Below are positions 53,664 through 63,776 of a DNA stretch of 64,000 nucleotides, in pieces (position 1 is the first letter of the stretch; each line of letters starts with the position of its first letter). Source of the DNA: Halodesulfovibrio sp. MK-HDV (GTDB taxonomy: Bacteria; Desulfobacterota; Desulfovibrionia; Desulfovibrionales; Desulfovibrionaceae); the NCBI RefSeq assembly GCF_009914765.1, contig NZ_WYDS01000010.1:62001-126000 (forward strand), given 5' to 3'. The notes beneath the pieces were generated by a model. The model did no database searches and was not told the origin of the DNA. It saw only the letters and a program-made list of their open reading frames with translations. The position numbers were made by a program, and so were the translations under genes.

Positions 53664-54113
53664 ATGGATATACTTGCAATACGTGACCACTTAATTGCAA
53701 CGGTTATGCGCCGAATTGATGATTCAATAGGTAGCCGATCTGAGGCTCTTAGAGAATTTATGGACGTAACACTTCCAAATATTGAAAAAGATGCTTCTGC
53801 TGAGATTTCTCAGCACATTCCGACATTGCCGGATAATATTTACAAAAAATGGGCTGAGATGTTTGCAGACCGCATGTTGCAAACGGTTAAAACAGATCAA
53901 CTTGAAGACATGTGTGACGACACAGAAGAAAGTAACGCAACCATCGCACTCGTGTATCTCATGTTCATGGAATCAGAGCGTATGGAAGAACAAATTGCTA
54001 ACGACTTGTCAGAACTAGGTGTAACAGCCGGTAACACAGATGAAGTTGGTAATTTCCTTGGTGGCTATCTTCGAACAGCGCTGGGCGCGCGAAGTGAAGA
54101 GCAACCACGTTAG
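53664..54113 (+). CDS. small acidic helical protein, unknown
   Basis: A 149-residue protein that I do not recognise. It is acidic and helical throughout (LRDHL-type start, MDVTLPNIEKDASAEISQHI, LVYLMFMESERMEEQIANDLSELG), with one Cys, no signal peptide and no membrane helix. GGGATT precedes ATG 53664. It is a monocistronic gene closed by a terminator, with ordinary codon use, so real. Genus-restricted distribution would not surprise me, but I cannot check. Confidence 0.75.
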   Translation: MDILAIRDHLIATVMRRIDDSIGSRSEALREFMDVTLPNIEKDASAEISQHIPTLPDNIYKKWAEMFADRMLQTVKTDQLEDMCDDTEESNATIALVYLMFMESERMEEQIANDLSELGVTAGNTDEVGNFLGGYLRTALGARSEEQPR

Positions 54114-54193
54114 GACAAAACTCTTTCCACAAAAGCATATGAGCATAATTTTTGACAAGAATATGCAGGTATTCTTGTCAGTAGTTCAAAAAA

Positions 54194-54226
54194 AAGACCA
54201 AATTCCACACAGGGGTTTGGTCTTTT
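54194..54226 (+). terminator. terminator after the gene at 53664
   Basis: AAGACCAAA/TTTGGTCTT stem with an A run before and TT after; the longer loop includes CCACACAGGGG. Confidence 0.8.
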
Positions 54227-54282
54227 ACATTGTTGCCGTGTAACCTAGCAACGAAACACAAATTCGTTCTTGTAATATCAAG

Positions 54283-54519
54283 CTACTTCAGTTCTACTCG
54301 CAGACCATCTGGTTCTGAGATAAGATGGACTTGATCTCCTGTTAAATTCAAATCGTGATCCATCCCTTGGAAGAGAGATGCACGCGAAGTCCACTCATCA
54401 TTCACAAAGACTTCTTGTGCTCCGCCATTTGCCTCAAAACGTAACTGCGTGCCATCTTTAAGGGTAACCATTTCTGTTTCACGAAGAACTACTGGCAGAT
54501 CTTTGTATGTAAACGTCAT
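54283..54519 (-). CDS. small protein of unknown function
   Basis: A 78-residue, mostly beta-strand-like protein (VVLRETEMVTLKDGTQLRFEANGG ... VHLISEPDGLRVELK). A near-perfect AAAGGAGG site lies 5 bases before ATG 54519, which fixes the start 13 codons inside the longest reading. It has no Cys and no signal peptide. It is convergent with the gene at 53664 and divergent from tex. I do not recognise a family. Confidence 0.7.
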   Translation of the reverse strand: MTFTYKDLPVVLRETEMVTLKDGTQLRFEANGGAQEVFVNDEWTSRASLFQGMDHDLNLTGDQVHLISEPDGLRVELK

Positions 54520-54609
54520 AACGTCCTCCTTTCCCATGTGGGCAATACGTTTTAACACCAGTAAGTAACTACTAACATACCATACGCACGAAAGAGAGCA
54601 TTCCTTATA

Positions 54610-56742
54610 ATGTCAAACTCACAAAAAATTATCGCGCAAGACCTTGACCTTGCCGAAAAGAACGTAGCTTCCGTACTCAATTTATTAGCAGAAGGTGCAA
54701 CAGTTCCCTTTATTGCCCGCTACAGAAAAGAAGCCACAGGTTCGCTGGACGAAGTTGCAATTGCAGATATTCGCGACAAACATGACGTTCTGACAGCTCT
54801 CAATAAGCGTAGAGATGCCATCATATCAGCTCTCACAGAACGTGACCAGTTGACAAACGAACTATCAAGTGCCCTGCGAAAAGCCGGTGCCCTATCTGAA
54901 CTTGAAGATATTTACCTGCCATATAAGCCCAAACGTCGTACAAAAGCACAAACAGCTCGCGAGCGCGGGCTGGAGCCATTGGCGAATCTTATTTTTGAGC
55001 AAGACAATTGCAAACTTGAATCGCTCGTTGCAGCATATATTTCGGATGAGAAAGATGTTCCGGACGCTGAGTCAGCCCTTAAGGGCGCACGCGACATCAT
55101 TGCGGAGCGCATAAGTGAAGACACTCAAACGCGTACGGTATTCCGCAAAATCTTTGCCGTAAAAGGCGTATGTTCATCCAAGTTAGCACGCGGAAAAAAA
55201 GAAGATGAAGCTGCTACCTATAAGGATTACCTCAACTGGGAAGAACCAGTAGCGAAAGCACCAAGTCATCGTTTGCTTGCCATGTTCCGTGGCGAACAGG
55301 AAGGTTTACTCAGCCTCTCTATCAGACCGGACGACGGGGCAGCAATTACAGCACTCACCAACCATTTTGTTGGTTCCCGTAATGACTGCGGCAAACAAGT
55401 TGTCCTTGCCTGTGAAGATGCTTACAAACGCCTGCTCGGTCCTTCGCTCGAGAATGACATTCGCGGCGAATTAAAAACACGCGCTGACGTTGAAGCAATC
55501 TCCGTTTTTGCCTCAAATCTCCGTGAGTTACTACTCGGTGCTCCGCTTGGTCAAAAACGCGTACTCGCTCTTGATCCGGGATTCCGTACAGGAGCAAAGC
55601 TTGTATGCCTGTCTGAACATGGTGACCTGCTACACAACGAAACAATTTTCCCGACATCCGGTGCAGGCAAAGAAGCGCAGGCTGGCGAACGTGTGCAAGC
55701 ACTTGTCAAAAAATTTAATATTGAAACAATTGCCATCGGTAACGGAACGGCATCACGTGAAACCGAAACATTCGTTCGTAATCTGAATCTCCCTGATGTG
55801 ACCATCAACATGGTCAACGAATCCGGCGCGTCAATTTATTCCGCGTCTGCTGTTGCCCGTGAAGAGTTTCCAAACGAAGACATCACTGTCCGCGGTGCTG
55901 TTTCAATCGGTCGCCGTCTCATGGACCCACTTGCTGAACTCGTAAAGATTGATCCGAAATCGATCGGCGTTGGACAGTATCAGCATGACGTAAACCAGAC
56001 TGAACTCAAGAAATCACTCGACGATGTTGTAGCCTCTTGCGTTAACAGTGTTGGTGTAGAACTGAACACAGCCAGCAAGGAATTGCTCACACATGTGTCG
56101 GGTCTGGGTGCTGTTTTAGCGCAAAACGTAATCAACTATCGCACAGAAAACGGTGCCTTTACGTCACGAAAAGAGCTCCTTAAAGTTGCCCGACTTGGAC
56201 CTAAAGCATACCAGCAATGTGCAGGTTTCTTGCGAATTCATGACGCAAAAAACCCGTTAGACGCATCAGCGGTGCATCCGGAATCATACAAAGTGGTTGA
56301 GCAAATTGCGAAAGATTTGGCTTCGAGCCTCCCCGATCTTGTTGGAAAGTCCGATCTTAAATCTAAAGTGCAGCTCCAAAGCTATGTCACAGACACCATC
56401 GGTCTACCGACACTTAACGACATTGTAAGTGAGTTAGCACGTCCCGGACGTGACCCTCGTGAGCAGTTTACCGAGTTCAAATTTGCCGATGTTCACAAAA
56501 TTTCTGACCTATACGAAGGCATGATGCTACCCGGAATTGTTACAAATGTGACCAAGTTTGGTGCATTTGTGGACATTGGAGTACATCAGGATGGCCTCGT
56601 TCACATCTCACAACTTGCTGACCGTTACGTCAGTGATCCATCAGAAGTTGTGCGAGTTCAGCAAAAAGTAACCGTAAAAGTGCTTGAGGTAGACGCGCCT
56701 CGAAAACGTATCTCACTCAGCATGAAAGATCTCGATAAATAG
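54610..56742 (+). CDS. tex: Tex-family RNA-binding transcription accessory protein
   Basis: A 710-residue Tex/YhgF protein that binds nucleic acid and associates with transcription. In order are the N-terminal Tex helical region (TVPFIARYRKEATGSLDEV, IYLPYKPKRRTKAQTARERGLEPLA), a YqgF/RNase H-like core (VLALDPGFRTGAKLVCL, IAIGNGTASRETE), helix-hairpin-helix repeats (LLTHVSGLGAVLAQNVINYR, LGPKAYQQCAGFLRI), and a C-terminal S1 domain (GMMLPGIVTNVTKFGAFVDIGVHQDGLVHISQ). Its length is normal. Single gene with its own terminator. Confidence 0.95.
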   Translation: MSNSQKIIAQDLDLAEKNVASVLNLLAEGATVPFIARYRKEATGSLDEVAIADIRDKHDVLTALNKRRDAIISALTERDQLTNELSSALRKAGALSELEDIYLPYKPKRRTKAQTARERGLEPLANLIFEQDNCKLESLVAAYISDEKDVPDAESALKGARDIIAERISEDTQTRTVFRKIFAVKGVCSSKLARGKKEDEAATYKDYLNWEEPVAKAPSHRLLAMFRGEQEGLLSLSIRPDDGAAITALTNHFVGSRNDCGKQVVLACEDAYKRLLGPSLENDIRGELKTRADVEAISVFASNLRELLLGAPLGQKRVLALDPGFRTGAKLVCLSEHGDLLHNETIFPTSGAGKEAQAGERVQALVKKFNIETIAIGNGTASRETETFVRNLNLPDVTINMVNESGASIYSASAVAREEFPNEDITVRGAVSIGRRLMDPLAELVKIDPKSIGVGQYQHDVNQTELKKSLDDVVASCVNSVGVELNTASKELLTHVSGLGAVLAQNVINYRTENGAFTSRKELLKVARLGPKAYQQCAGFLRIHDAKNPLDASAVHPESYKVVEQIAKDLASSLPDLVGKSDLKSKVQLQSYVTDTIGLPTLNDIVSELARPGRDPREQFTEFKFADVHKISDLYEGMMLPGIVTNVTKFGAFVDIGVHQDGLVHISQLADRYVSDPSEVVRVQQKVTVKVLEVDAPRKRISLSMKDLDK

Positions 56743-56850
56743 CCTTAGCAATCTGCAATGGTTGGTATACAACGGCTCTCTTTAGCCTTATAGCGGGATT
56801 CCTCGAGTCAAACAGTGTCTAACTGATGTGCTTATGTATAAAACAAAAAA

Positions 56851-56884
56851 AAGCCCACTGAATATCTTCAGGGGGCTTTTTTTT
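56851..56884. terminator. terminator between tex and the convergent acyl-CoA synthetase gene
   Basis: AAGCCCACTG/CAGGGGGCTT (one mismatch) with eight A before and eight T after, so it is usable from both strands. Confidence 0.88.
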
Positions 56885-56904
56885 ATTTCTGTGTGAGCTA
56901 ATGC

Positions 56905-58557
56905 TTATTCAGCGTTAGCATCCTGTTCGCGAATCTCAACGCGTCGGATTTTGCCGGAGATGGTCTTTGGCAATTCCTTTACGTAGTTAATGATACGCGG
57001 ATATTTGTACGGTGCAGTCACTTTCTTTACATAGTTCTGCAGCTCTTTCGTAAGTTCTTCAGACTCAGTGTAGTCTGGAGCCAGCACTACGGTTGCTTTC
57101 ACAAGCTGTCCACGCAGATCATCCGGCACGCCGGTAACTGCGGCTTCAATAACAGCTGGATGCGCAATAAGAGCGGATTCAACTTCAAAAGGTCCAATAC
57201 GGTATCCTGAAGACTTAATAAGGTCATCCACACGACCTAAGAACCAGAAATAACCGTCTTCGTCCATCCATGCTTTATCGCCGGTATGATAGTAACCGTC
57301 GAACATAACAGATGCAGTTTTTTCTGGATCTTCAAGATAACCTGAGAACAAACCGACTGGAGCACCGTCTGAAGTTTTTACGCAGATTTCACCTTCCTGA
57401 CCTGGATTGCAGATGTTGCCTTCAGCGTCCATCAGTACAACATCCCAGCCCGGTGCAGGTCTTCCGATGGAACCCGGCTTTGCTTCCATGCAAGGGAGAG
57501 TAAGGATTTGCAGAGTCGTCTCTGTTTGTCCGTACCCTTCATAAATTGGTAGTCCGGTCATTTTCTGCCACTCAAGGAATACGCTGTCGTTCAATAGCTC
57601 GCCTGCTGTTGTGCAATGGCGTAATGCTGACAAGTCGTACTTAGAGAGATCCTGACGGATGAGAAAGCGATATACGGTTGGAGGTGCACAGAAGGTGGTA
57701 ACTTTATGTTCTGCTATCTGCTCAAGCAACGCAGCTGGTTCAAACTTTCCACGGAAATCCCATACGAACACGGCGGCACCAGCCATCCACTGTCCGTAGA
57801 ATTTACCCCAGACTGCTTTACCCCAACCTGTGTCTGCCAGAGTCAGGTGCAGATCACCTGGTTCCAAATCATGCCAGTGAGCACCAGTTACGTAATGTCC
57901 CATTGGATAGGTGTGCGTGTGTTCAACCATTTTCGGCATGCCGGTTGTACCGGATGAGAAGAAAATGAGCAGCGGATCATTGCCACCTGAATTACGTTCT
58001 GGATCTTGCGGGCGAGGGAACTCTGACGGACCAGATGCAACAAGTTCATCGTATGCATGCCAGCCATCTGCAACTGAATCACCACCAGCCTGCACAAGAC
58101 AGGTCAATGAAGGACAAGTAGCACGTGCAGCTTCAACACGGTCCGCCACGGAATCTTCGACGATCATACCGCGAATATTGGCGCGACGAACACGGAAATC
58201 AATATCTTTTACAGTCAACTGTGAAGGAGACGGAACTGGTACAAGCCCAAGCCTATGGCAAGCAAGCATGGACACCCAGAACTCAACTCGGCGATACAGA
58301 ATAAGCATTACTCTGTCGCCTTTTTTGAGCCCTTGTATTTCTAAGGCACCAGCAAGCTTTGCGGATTGCTCCTGAAACCATGCAAATGAGTAATCGTTGC
58401 GCGTGCCTGCATCATCAACATGCACCATCGCAAGACGGTCTGGATCTTCATCAGCGATGGAATCCAAAACATCAAATGCAAAGTTAAAATTATCAGGAAC
58501 ACTTAGAGAAAACTCGTGCACAAACTCTTCATAGCTGGAACTGGAAAACTTTTTCAT
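56905..58557 (-). CDS. AMP-forming acyl-CoA synthetase
   Basis: A 550-residue ANL-superfamily ligase that activates a carboxylic acid to its CoA thioester via an acyl-AMP. The P-loop is LLIFFSSGTTGMPKMVEHTHTYPMGHY, followed by YEGYGQTETTLQ, DGYYHTGDKAWMDEDGYFWFLGR, and the catalytic Lys region PKTISGKIRRVEIRE. The overall plan is like medium-chain (MACS/ACSM) synthetases. Start at 58557 follows AAGGA; an upstream extension reading through 58695 is unsupported. It lies 150 bases after the XRE-cupin regulator gene on the same strand, a recurrent pairing in anaerobes. Confidence 0.93.
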   Translation of the reverse strand: MKKFSSSSYEEFVHEFSLSVPDNFNFAFDVLDSIADEDPDRLAMVHVDDAGTRNDYSFAWFQEQSAKLAGALEIQGLKKGDRVMLILYRRVEFWVSMLACHRLGLVPVPSPSQLTVKDIDFRVRRANIRGMIVEDSVADRVEAARATCPSLTCLVQAGGDSVADGWHAYDELVASGPSEFPRPQDPERNSGGNDPLLIFFSSGTTGMPKMVEHTHTYPMGHYVTGAHWHDLEPGDLHLTLADTGWGKAVWGKFYGQWMAGAAVFVWDFRGKFEPAALLEQIAEHKVTTFCAPPTVYRFLIRQDLSKYDLSALRHCTTAGELLNDSVFLEWQKMTGLPIYEGYGQTETTLQILTLPCMEAKPGSIGRPAPGWDVVLMDAEGNICNPGQEGEICVKTSDGAPVGLFSGYLEDPEKTASVMFDGYYHTGDKAWMDEDGYFWFLGRVDDLIKSSGYRIGPFEVESALIAHPAVIEAAVTGVPDDLRGQLVKATVVLAPDYTESEELTKELQNYVKKVTAPYKYPRIINYVKELPKTISGKIRRVEIREQDANAE

Positions 58558-58710
58558 CACTCTATCCTTATCCCTTTTGGGGATACCATTCACCACCAGA
58601 GGTGGTATTAACGTAATAACTTTTGACAACATCCCCTGTGTCATGTCCCCTTCCGGCGTGCATTTGCACTTGCGGGGGTGCAGCAGTTCAATCACTGCAC
58701 CGGAAAGAAA

Positions 58711-59268
58711 CTAGCTAATAACGTCAAGAAAGGTTGCTGGTTCACCATCTAAGCCACGCAGTGCATGAGCAATACGTGAATCAAAATAAATGGAGTCACC
58801 TGCTTCTAGCTTATGGCGTTTCTGATCAAGCCATACTTCCAACTTGCCTTCGAGCAGGTAAATGAATTCCTGACCGCTATGCTCGTTCCAAGTAAGCTCG
58901 TTTAAATCTTTTGCAGGAACAGTTACGAGGAACGGCTCCATCTTTTTATTAGTAAAACGTGCAGCAAGGTTGAAGTAGTCGTAATCAACTCGACGTTCAA
59001 CGCTAAGGCCTTCACCTTTTCGCACGAGTGTGTAGTCATGAAGATGACCTTCCTGACCGGTGATGAGTGACGTAAGGTCAACACCACAGATTGTTGCTAC
59101 GTCTTTGAGATAGCTAACAGGAATTTCGGTTTCACCCTCTTCGTACAGTGCTACGGTATCGGGCTTTACTCCTACTTTTTCGGAGAGCTCTTCTACCGTC
59201 ATGTCTACTGCTTCACGAAGACCGAGTAATCGGGGAGCAATATCTTTATATGCTTTATTTTCGTGCAT
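58711..59268 (-). CDS. XRE-family regulator with C-terminal cupin
   Basis: A 185-residue transcription factor. The N-terminal HTH_XRE domain (LLGLREAVDMTVEELSEKVGVKPDTVALYEEGETEIPV) binds DNA. The C-terminal cupin (EFIYLLEGKLEVWLDQKRHKLEAGDSIYFDSRIAHALRG) probably senses a small ligand. Start at 59268 with GGAGGAAAT directly upstream. It probably regulates itself and the adjoining acyl-CoA synthetase gene; the ligand might be an acyl-CoA or free acid. That is inference from arrangement. Confidence 0.92.
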   Translation of the reverse strand: MHENKAYKDIAPRLLGLREAVDMTVEELSEKVGVKPDTVALYEEGETEIPVSYLKDVATICGVDLTSLITGQEGHLHDYTLVRKGEGLSVERRVDYDYFNLAARFTNKKMEPFLVTVPAKDLNELTWNEHSGQEFIYLLEGKLEVWLDQKRHKLEAGDSIYFDSRIAHALRGLDGEPATFLDVIS

Positions 59269-59437
59269 ATTTCCTCCAAACTGGCAATGCAATAACTTGC
59301 TCTGAGCAGAGCTATTACATTTTTGTTAAAAAGCAAAGCTTTTCTTCCTCTACCAATCCGTCAGTGTTGCAATCAGTTACGTACAATAGCCAATGGGGAT
59401 GTAAAGCAAAATGCTTTAAATTGTACACTCCTGAAAA

Positions 59438-59476
59438 ACAAAAAAGGCGCGTGCCGCATCGAGCGGTACGCGCCTT
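59438..59476 (-). terminator. terminator after dnaA
   Basis: AAGGCGCGTACCGC/GCGGCACGCGCCTT stem (one G-U/mismatch) followed on the minus strand by TTTTTT. Confidence 0.85.
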
Positions 59477-59509
59477 ATCACAAACAAGACTTACGACCCC
59501 CGACTAGTT

Positions 59510-60937
59510 TCAGGGGGCGGAAATTCGTCCATTCTTTTCGATCATCTTCACTGTATTAGACACCTGACGACCAGTCGGTGTACTACGGCTCATTTCCCGT
59601 TCAAGATTTGTAATACCTTTCAACACTGTTGAATGGCGACGGTTAAACTGCAAACCAATCTGCTTCAAAGAGAGATCGGTATGCTTACGAGCAAGGAAGA
59701 AGATGGTGTTGCGCGCTGTTACCAGCTCACGCTTACGGCTGCGTGAGTTAAGCTGATCATATGAAAGATCAAAACAGCTACAGACACAACGTACAATTGA
59801 GTCCATGTTCATGATGACTTCACGGGATGCGTAATGTCCGATGACGTCCCATGCCATGTCCATAGAAATACGTTCGTTCAGGATACGTGCTTTCAAGATG
59901 AGGTTGTGTAAGCAGCTCTCAATCTGACGTACATCCGAATGAATGTTTTCTGCAAGCAAATCAGTCACGTTTTCTGGCAAATCGACCTGATAAAGACGTG
60001 CTTTCTTGCAAAGAATATCGCGGCGGGTTTCAAAATCCGGTTTATCAATAACAGCAAGGAATCCTGAGCAGAAACGGGAAACAAGCTGGTTATCTACGTC
60101 TTTTAAATCACGCGGGGCAAAAGAACTGGAAAGTACAACGCGGGAACCGCGGGACTGCAAAGATTTAATTGTTGCAAGAACTTCGTCCTGCATACGTTCT
60201 TTACCCTGAAGGAAATGAATATCTTCAAGCAACAGAAGGTCAATGTCACGGTAGCGTGTTTTGAAACGTTCTGTGTCACGATGTTTAAGGGAAGTTACGA
60301 GACCTGTAGCAAACTCTTCAGCGGTAAGATATTCAACTCTTGGGTTGATACGGTTGCTATGCTTACAAAGCTGTCCGCCAACTGCCTGCATGAGGTGAGT
60401 TTTACCAAGTCCCGGTGCAGAACTCAAAAAGAGTGTGCTGCAAGAAAGAGAATCGCGTGTAATTCCCTGTGATGCGGCGAAAGCAAGGTCGTTGCTCGGC
60501 CCCACTACAAAACTGTCGAAATCAAATCGCCAGTCAAGGGCTTTAGAAACCAGCGTACGTTCTACAGGAAGCTGCTGCTGAACAACTCGTTTATTGTCAG
60601 CACCAAAGAGCACAGGAGCAGACGTGGTCTGAGGTTCAGACACACGTGCAGCTTTAGGCGCAGAGGTTTGAGCTTGAGCTTTCGGCTTTACAATAGCTTT
60701 AGCGGCACCGGCAACAACAGTAATAGTTGGACGTTCACCCATAACAGAAGTGGCAGCTTCCATAATATCGTTCACCAGGCGCTCACGCACCCAAGAAGCA
60801 ACGAAATCATTGGAAGCTGTCAGCCGGATGGTTGTACCATCGACTTCAGCGTGTAGTGGTGAAATCCATACTTTGAAAATGCCGGGGTTAAGGCTTTCTT
60901 GTAGAATTTCTCGGATTTGGCCCCAAATATCAATCAT
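59510..60937 (-). CDS. dnaA: chromosomal replication initiator protein DnaA
   Basis: A 475-residue DnaA. Domain I ([25 protein letters not shown]) is followed by a variable Ala/Pro-rich linker (about 85-130), the AAA+ core with [16 protein letters not shown] and [19 protein letters not shown], and the C-terminal DnaA-box-binding helices ([42 protein letters not shown]). The latter has Asn-Arg where most DnaA have Gly-Gly in the FGGRDHTTV signature. ATG 60937 has AGGA 8 bases upstream; a 12-residue longer form is possible. dnaN, recF and gyrB are not adjacent. Confidence 0.92.
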   Translation of the reverse strand: MIDIWGQIREILQESLNPGIFKVWISPLHAEVDGTTIRLTASNDFVASWVRERLVNDIMEAATSVMGERPTITVVAGAAKAIVKPKAQAQTSAPKAARVSEPQTTSAPVLFGADNKRVVQQQLPVERTLVSKALDWRFDFDSFVVGPSNDLAFAASQGITRDSLSCSTLFLSSAPGLGKTHLMQAVGGQLCKHSNRINPRVEYLTAEEFATGLVTSLKHRDTERFKTRYRDIDLLLLEDIHFLQGKERMQDEVLATIKSLQSRGSRVVLSSSFAPRDLKDVDNQLVSRFCSGFLAVIDKPDFETRRDILCKKARLYQVDLPENVTDLLAENIHSDVRQIESCLHNLILKARILNERISMDMAWDVIGHYASREVIMNMDSIVRCVCSCFDLSYDQLNSRSRKRELVTARNTIFFLARKHTDLSLKQIGLQFNRRHSTVLKGITNLEREMSRSTPTGRQVSNTVKMIEKNGRISAP

Positions 60938-61445
60938 GGGGATGTTCCTACGTTCTTTCATGCTATTCCGCAATTCGAGTTAAACCAGTGATACCTGTTA
61001 GTCTCTACACAGGTGCTATCATCCGGCTAAGTTTAACAATATCTCGATTTATCTACCTTTTTTAGCAAAACACTATTTTCAGGCGAATTATTCGACGCAC
61101 GGACAACAAGTGTTGGCGCGGTAGACTTTATAGTTTCCACAGTTTTGTGGAAAAGTTTTCCACAATTAGTATTGTCGAAAACTGAAGAATTCGCCTTTTA
61201 AAGCTAATATTCGGAAAAGGCAATCATTTGACGCACTTTTTATTCTAGCTTTTTTGTAAAAAAGTATGTGAAAGTCGCACTACAATGAAACTTCCACTAT
61301 AAATACAAATCGAAACAATAAGTTTTTACAACGTGTTATAAAACAACCAAGCTATTACGGCATCTGTTTTTTTATTCACACATTGTAAATAGCAAATATA
61401 CAACCAGCCAATATAAGGCGGTTATAAGCGGTGTGACCCGATTAG
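60938..61445. other. AT-rich region upstream of dnaA with DnaA boxes (origin-like or autoregulatory)
   Basis: About 500 bases without a gene. It has two perfect TTWTNCACA boxes back to back at 61146-61154 (reverse) and 61156-61164 (forward), a one-mismatch box at 61133-61141, and a further TTATTCACA at 61372-61380. The downstream part is strongly AT-rich. Inverted GGCGAATT (61083) and AATTCGCC (61189) segments flank the box cluster. This is what an origin or a DnaA-regulated promoter would show. Confidence 0.6.
61146..61164. promoter_or_regulatory. back-to-back DnaA boxes
   Basis: TGTGGAAAA and TTTTCCACA separated by one base form a 19-bp palindrome of two DnaA boxes, with a near-box GTTTCCACA immediately upstream. 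Confidence 0.75.
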
Positions 61446-62168
61446 TTATGGAAGCGGGTAACGACCGCAGGTGAACTTCTCCCCTTCAGGGCAGTACTTC
61501 AACTTCTCACAGCGAGCACCCGCATCTTCGAAGACACACGGCAACACGTCGCGACAAATTTTAAGCATCTGGTCTGCTAACCCTCTGATTTCCCACTGAG
61601 CTCGAGTGCAACAACGGTGCTCAAAGAAGTTAATAAGGCTTCGACAGTTCATTGTTACTACAATTTTGGATTCTGTGGCTTGCGGCAATACAAAGCGAGC
61701 ATCTTCTTTTGCCTTCTCGCCTCGTCCGTTATCTTCAAGAATTTGTTTCAATTCTTGATACGCATCACCGACTTCATCTAATAATTTTTCAAAGCGCGCT
61801 TTTGCTTCTGGAATCTTCGCAAAAGCAGGCGGCAAAATGTAGTCAAAATCGCTTCCGTCAACATAGCGCTGACTCTGCTGGGAGAACGACGCAATACGAT
61901 GGCGCACAAGCTGGTGTGTTAATGCGCGAGAAACACCTTCTATAGCAAATGTAAACGACACATGCTCAATAGGGCTGGCATGACCTGATTCCATAACCTT
62001 ACGGATAAATGCAGCTTGTTTTTCAGCGGAGATATCTCCGTCAACAAGCTTGGTATGCATATCACCTACAAATCCTGCATGGTAGCACTGTCTGAATGCT
62101 GCATAAATAACTGCCATTGGATCTGGAGTTGTGGCAACAAGTTCTACCCTGCATGTTTTCTGAGGCAT
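61446..62168 (-). CDS. thyX: FAD-dependent thymidylate synthase ThyX
   Basis: A 240-residue ThyX that makes dTMP from dUMP with methylenetetrahydrofolate and FAD/NADPH. The ThyX motif is RHRIASFSQQSQRYVDGSDF (near residue 77), preceded by SPIEHVSFTFAIEGVSRALTHQLV. The substrate region is LPQATESKIVVTMNCRSLINFFEHRCCTRAQWEIR. The C-terminal 40 residues carry extra Cys (CEKLKYCPEGEKFTC), seen in some anaerobe ThyX. Start at 62168 with GGAGAAA. It follows ruvB by 34 bases on the same strand. Confidence 0.95.
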   Translation of the reverse strand: MPQKTCRVELVATTPDPMAVIYAAFRQCYHAGFVGDMHTKLVDGDISAEKQAAFIRKVMESGHASPIEHVSFTFAIEGVSRALTHQLVRHRIASFSQQSQRYVDGSDFDYILPPAFAKIPEAKARFEKLLDEVGDAYQELKQILEDNGRGEKAKEDARFVLPQATESKIVVTMNCRSLINFFEHRCCTRAQWEIRGLADQMLKICRDVLPCVFEDAGARCEKLKYCPEGEKFTCGRYPLP

Positions 62169-62202
62169 ATTTTCTCCTAGGTTATGTGTTCTCGGCACTA
62201 TC

Positions 62203-63171
62203 CTATGCCAGAAATTTTAAATGACGATACGCTTTAGCCGTTGCTACGCGGCCACGATGCGTACGCTTAATAAAACCACATTGGATCAGGTACGGCTCGT
62301 AAATATCTTCAATCGTCTTAACATCTTCAGAACAAGCAACCGCCAGCGTCTTAGCGCCAACTGGGCCACCGCCATAATGTTCAATAAGAACACTCAGCAG
62401 CTTTCTGTCCATCTGATCAAGGCCGCTTTCATCAACGTCCATCATCTTTAACGCACTGCTTGCAAGCTCTACATCAACAATTCTACCACCTTGCACAGTT
62501 GCAAAATCGCGAACTCGACGCAAAAGTCTATTGGCAATACGAGGCGTACCACGGGAGCGACGACCAATTTCTAAAGCGCCGTCCGGTGCTATTTCTACGC
62601 CTAAGATGCGTGCAGTACGGGTGACAATTTTTGAGAGCTCTTCCGGGGAGTAAAACTCCAATCGGCAGATTACGCCAAAGCGATCGCGCAGCGGTGAAGA
62701 CAATAATCCGATGCGGGTTGTGGCTCCTACCAGAGTGAAGGGTTCCAAGTCAATCTTTACAGTACGTGCTCCCGGCCCCTGTCCGATGACAAGATCAAGC
62801 TTGAAATCTTCCAAAGCAGGATACAGCACCTCTTCAACACTGATAGGCATACGATGAATTTCATCCACAAACAAAATATCGTTCGGACCTAAGTTCGTCA
62901 AAATTGCTGCTAAGTCACCACTACGCTCTAAAACTGGCCCCGAGGTAGAAACAATATTAACCCCAAGCTCTTCAGCCATAATCTGGGATAATGTTGTCTT
63001 ACCAAGCCCTGGATTACCATAAAACATGGTGTGATCCATAGCCTGCCCACGGGTTTTAGCAGCTTGAATGTATACTTTTAAATTTTTGCGCAGCTCTTCC
63101 TGACCAATAAAGTCATCAAGAGACGAAGGACGAACAGATTCATCCATGCAGATATTTTGGTCAGTATCCAT
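62203..63171 (-). CDS. ruvB: Holliday junction branch migration helicase RuvB
   Basis: A 322-residue RuvB motor. Walker A is [14 protein letters not shown], Walker B is [10 protein letters not shown], sensor I is [20 protein letters not shown], the arginine finger lies in RDRFG, and the C-terminal winged helix is present ([21 protein letters not shown]). It starts 2 bases after ruvA ends. Confidence 0.96.
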   Translation of the reverse strand: MDTDQNICMDESVRPSSLDDFIGQEELRKNLKVYIQAAKTRGQAMDHTMFYGNPGLGKTTLSQIMAEELGVNIVSTSGPVLERSGDLAAILTNLGPNDILFVDEIHRMPISVEEVLYPALEDFKLDLVIGQGPGARTVKIDLEPFTLVGATTRIGLLSSPLRDRFGVICRLEFYSPEELSKIVTRTARILGVEIAPDGALEIGRRSRGTPRIANRLLRRVRDFATVQGGRIVDVELASSALKMMDVDESGLDQMDRKLLSVLIEHYGGGPVGAKTLAVACSEDVKTIEDIYEPYLIQCGFIKRTHRGRVATAKAYRHLKFLA

Positions 63172-63173
63172 TC

Positions 63174-63776
63174 CTATCCCTTTGCAAGAGCTTTAAGGGC
63201 ACTACGCAGAGCACTACCCACATCGAGATCCGGCTCATTTTTCAAAATAGTTTTGAGTAACGGCGCAGCTTCGTCTTCGCCGTAGCCAAGGTTAGCAAGG
63301 CCATCCAAGGCGTCACGGTACACACTAGTTGCAGGCGCATCACCTTTGCCGGATACAACAGGCATTTCGTCCACTTTCAGCTTGTACTTTAATTCAAGAA
63401 AAATATGCTGTGCGCCTTTTTTGCCAATGCCGGAAACCTGCGTCAGCGCATTAATATCTTCTTCAAAAACAATACGACGCAGATCATCAGGACGGTACAC
63501 AGACAAAACGCCCAGAGCTGTTTTTCCACCAACTTTTGAAATGGAAATCAACGTGGTGTACATCTGGCGCTCGTCCCATGACTCAAAACCATACAGTTCC
63601 AACGCGTCCTCACGCACAACGGTGTACGCGAATACTGCGATGTCGCCGCCTTTAGCAGGTACACGGCTCATAGTATGGGCTGGCAAACGGACTTCGTACC
63701 CGACACCGCCTTCGGTGACGATGATGACACTCTGCTCTGTTACCTCTGCAATTTTACCTTCGAGATATGCGATCAT
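63174..63776 (-). CDS. ruvA: Holliday junction DNA-binding protein RuvA
   Basis: A 200-residue RuvA tetramer subunit. Domain I is an OB fold ([32 protein letters not shown]), domain II has helix-hairpin-helix motifs ([32 protein letters not shown]), and a flexible linker leads to the C-terminal RuvB-binding domain III ([19 protein letters not shown]). It heads ruvA-ruvB-thyX in this window. No clear ribosome site precedes ATG 63776; an upstream ruvC is expected just outside the window. Confidence 0.96.
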   Translation of the reverse strand: MIAYLEGKIAEVTEQSVIIVTEGGVGYEVRLPAHTMSRVPAKGGDIAVFAYTVVREDALELYGFESWDERQMYTTLISISKVGGKTALGVLSVYRPDDLRRIVFEEDINALTQVSGIGKKGAQHIFLELKYKLKVDEMPVVSGKGDAPATSVYRDALDGLANLGYGEDEAAPLLKTILKNEPDLDVGSALRSALKALAKG

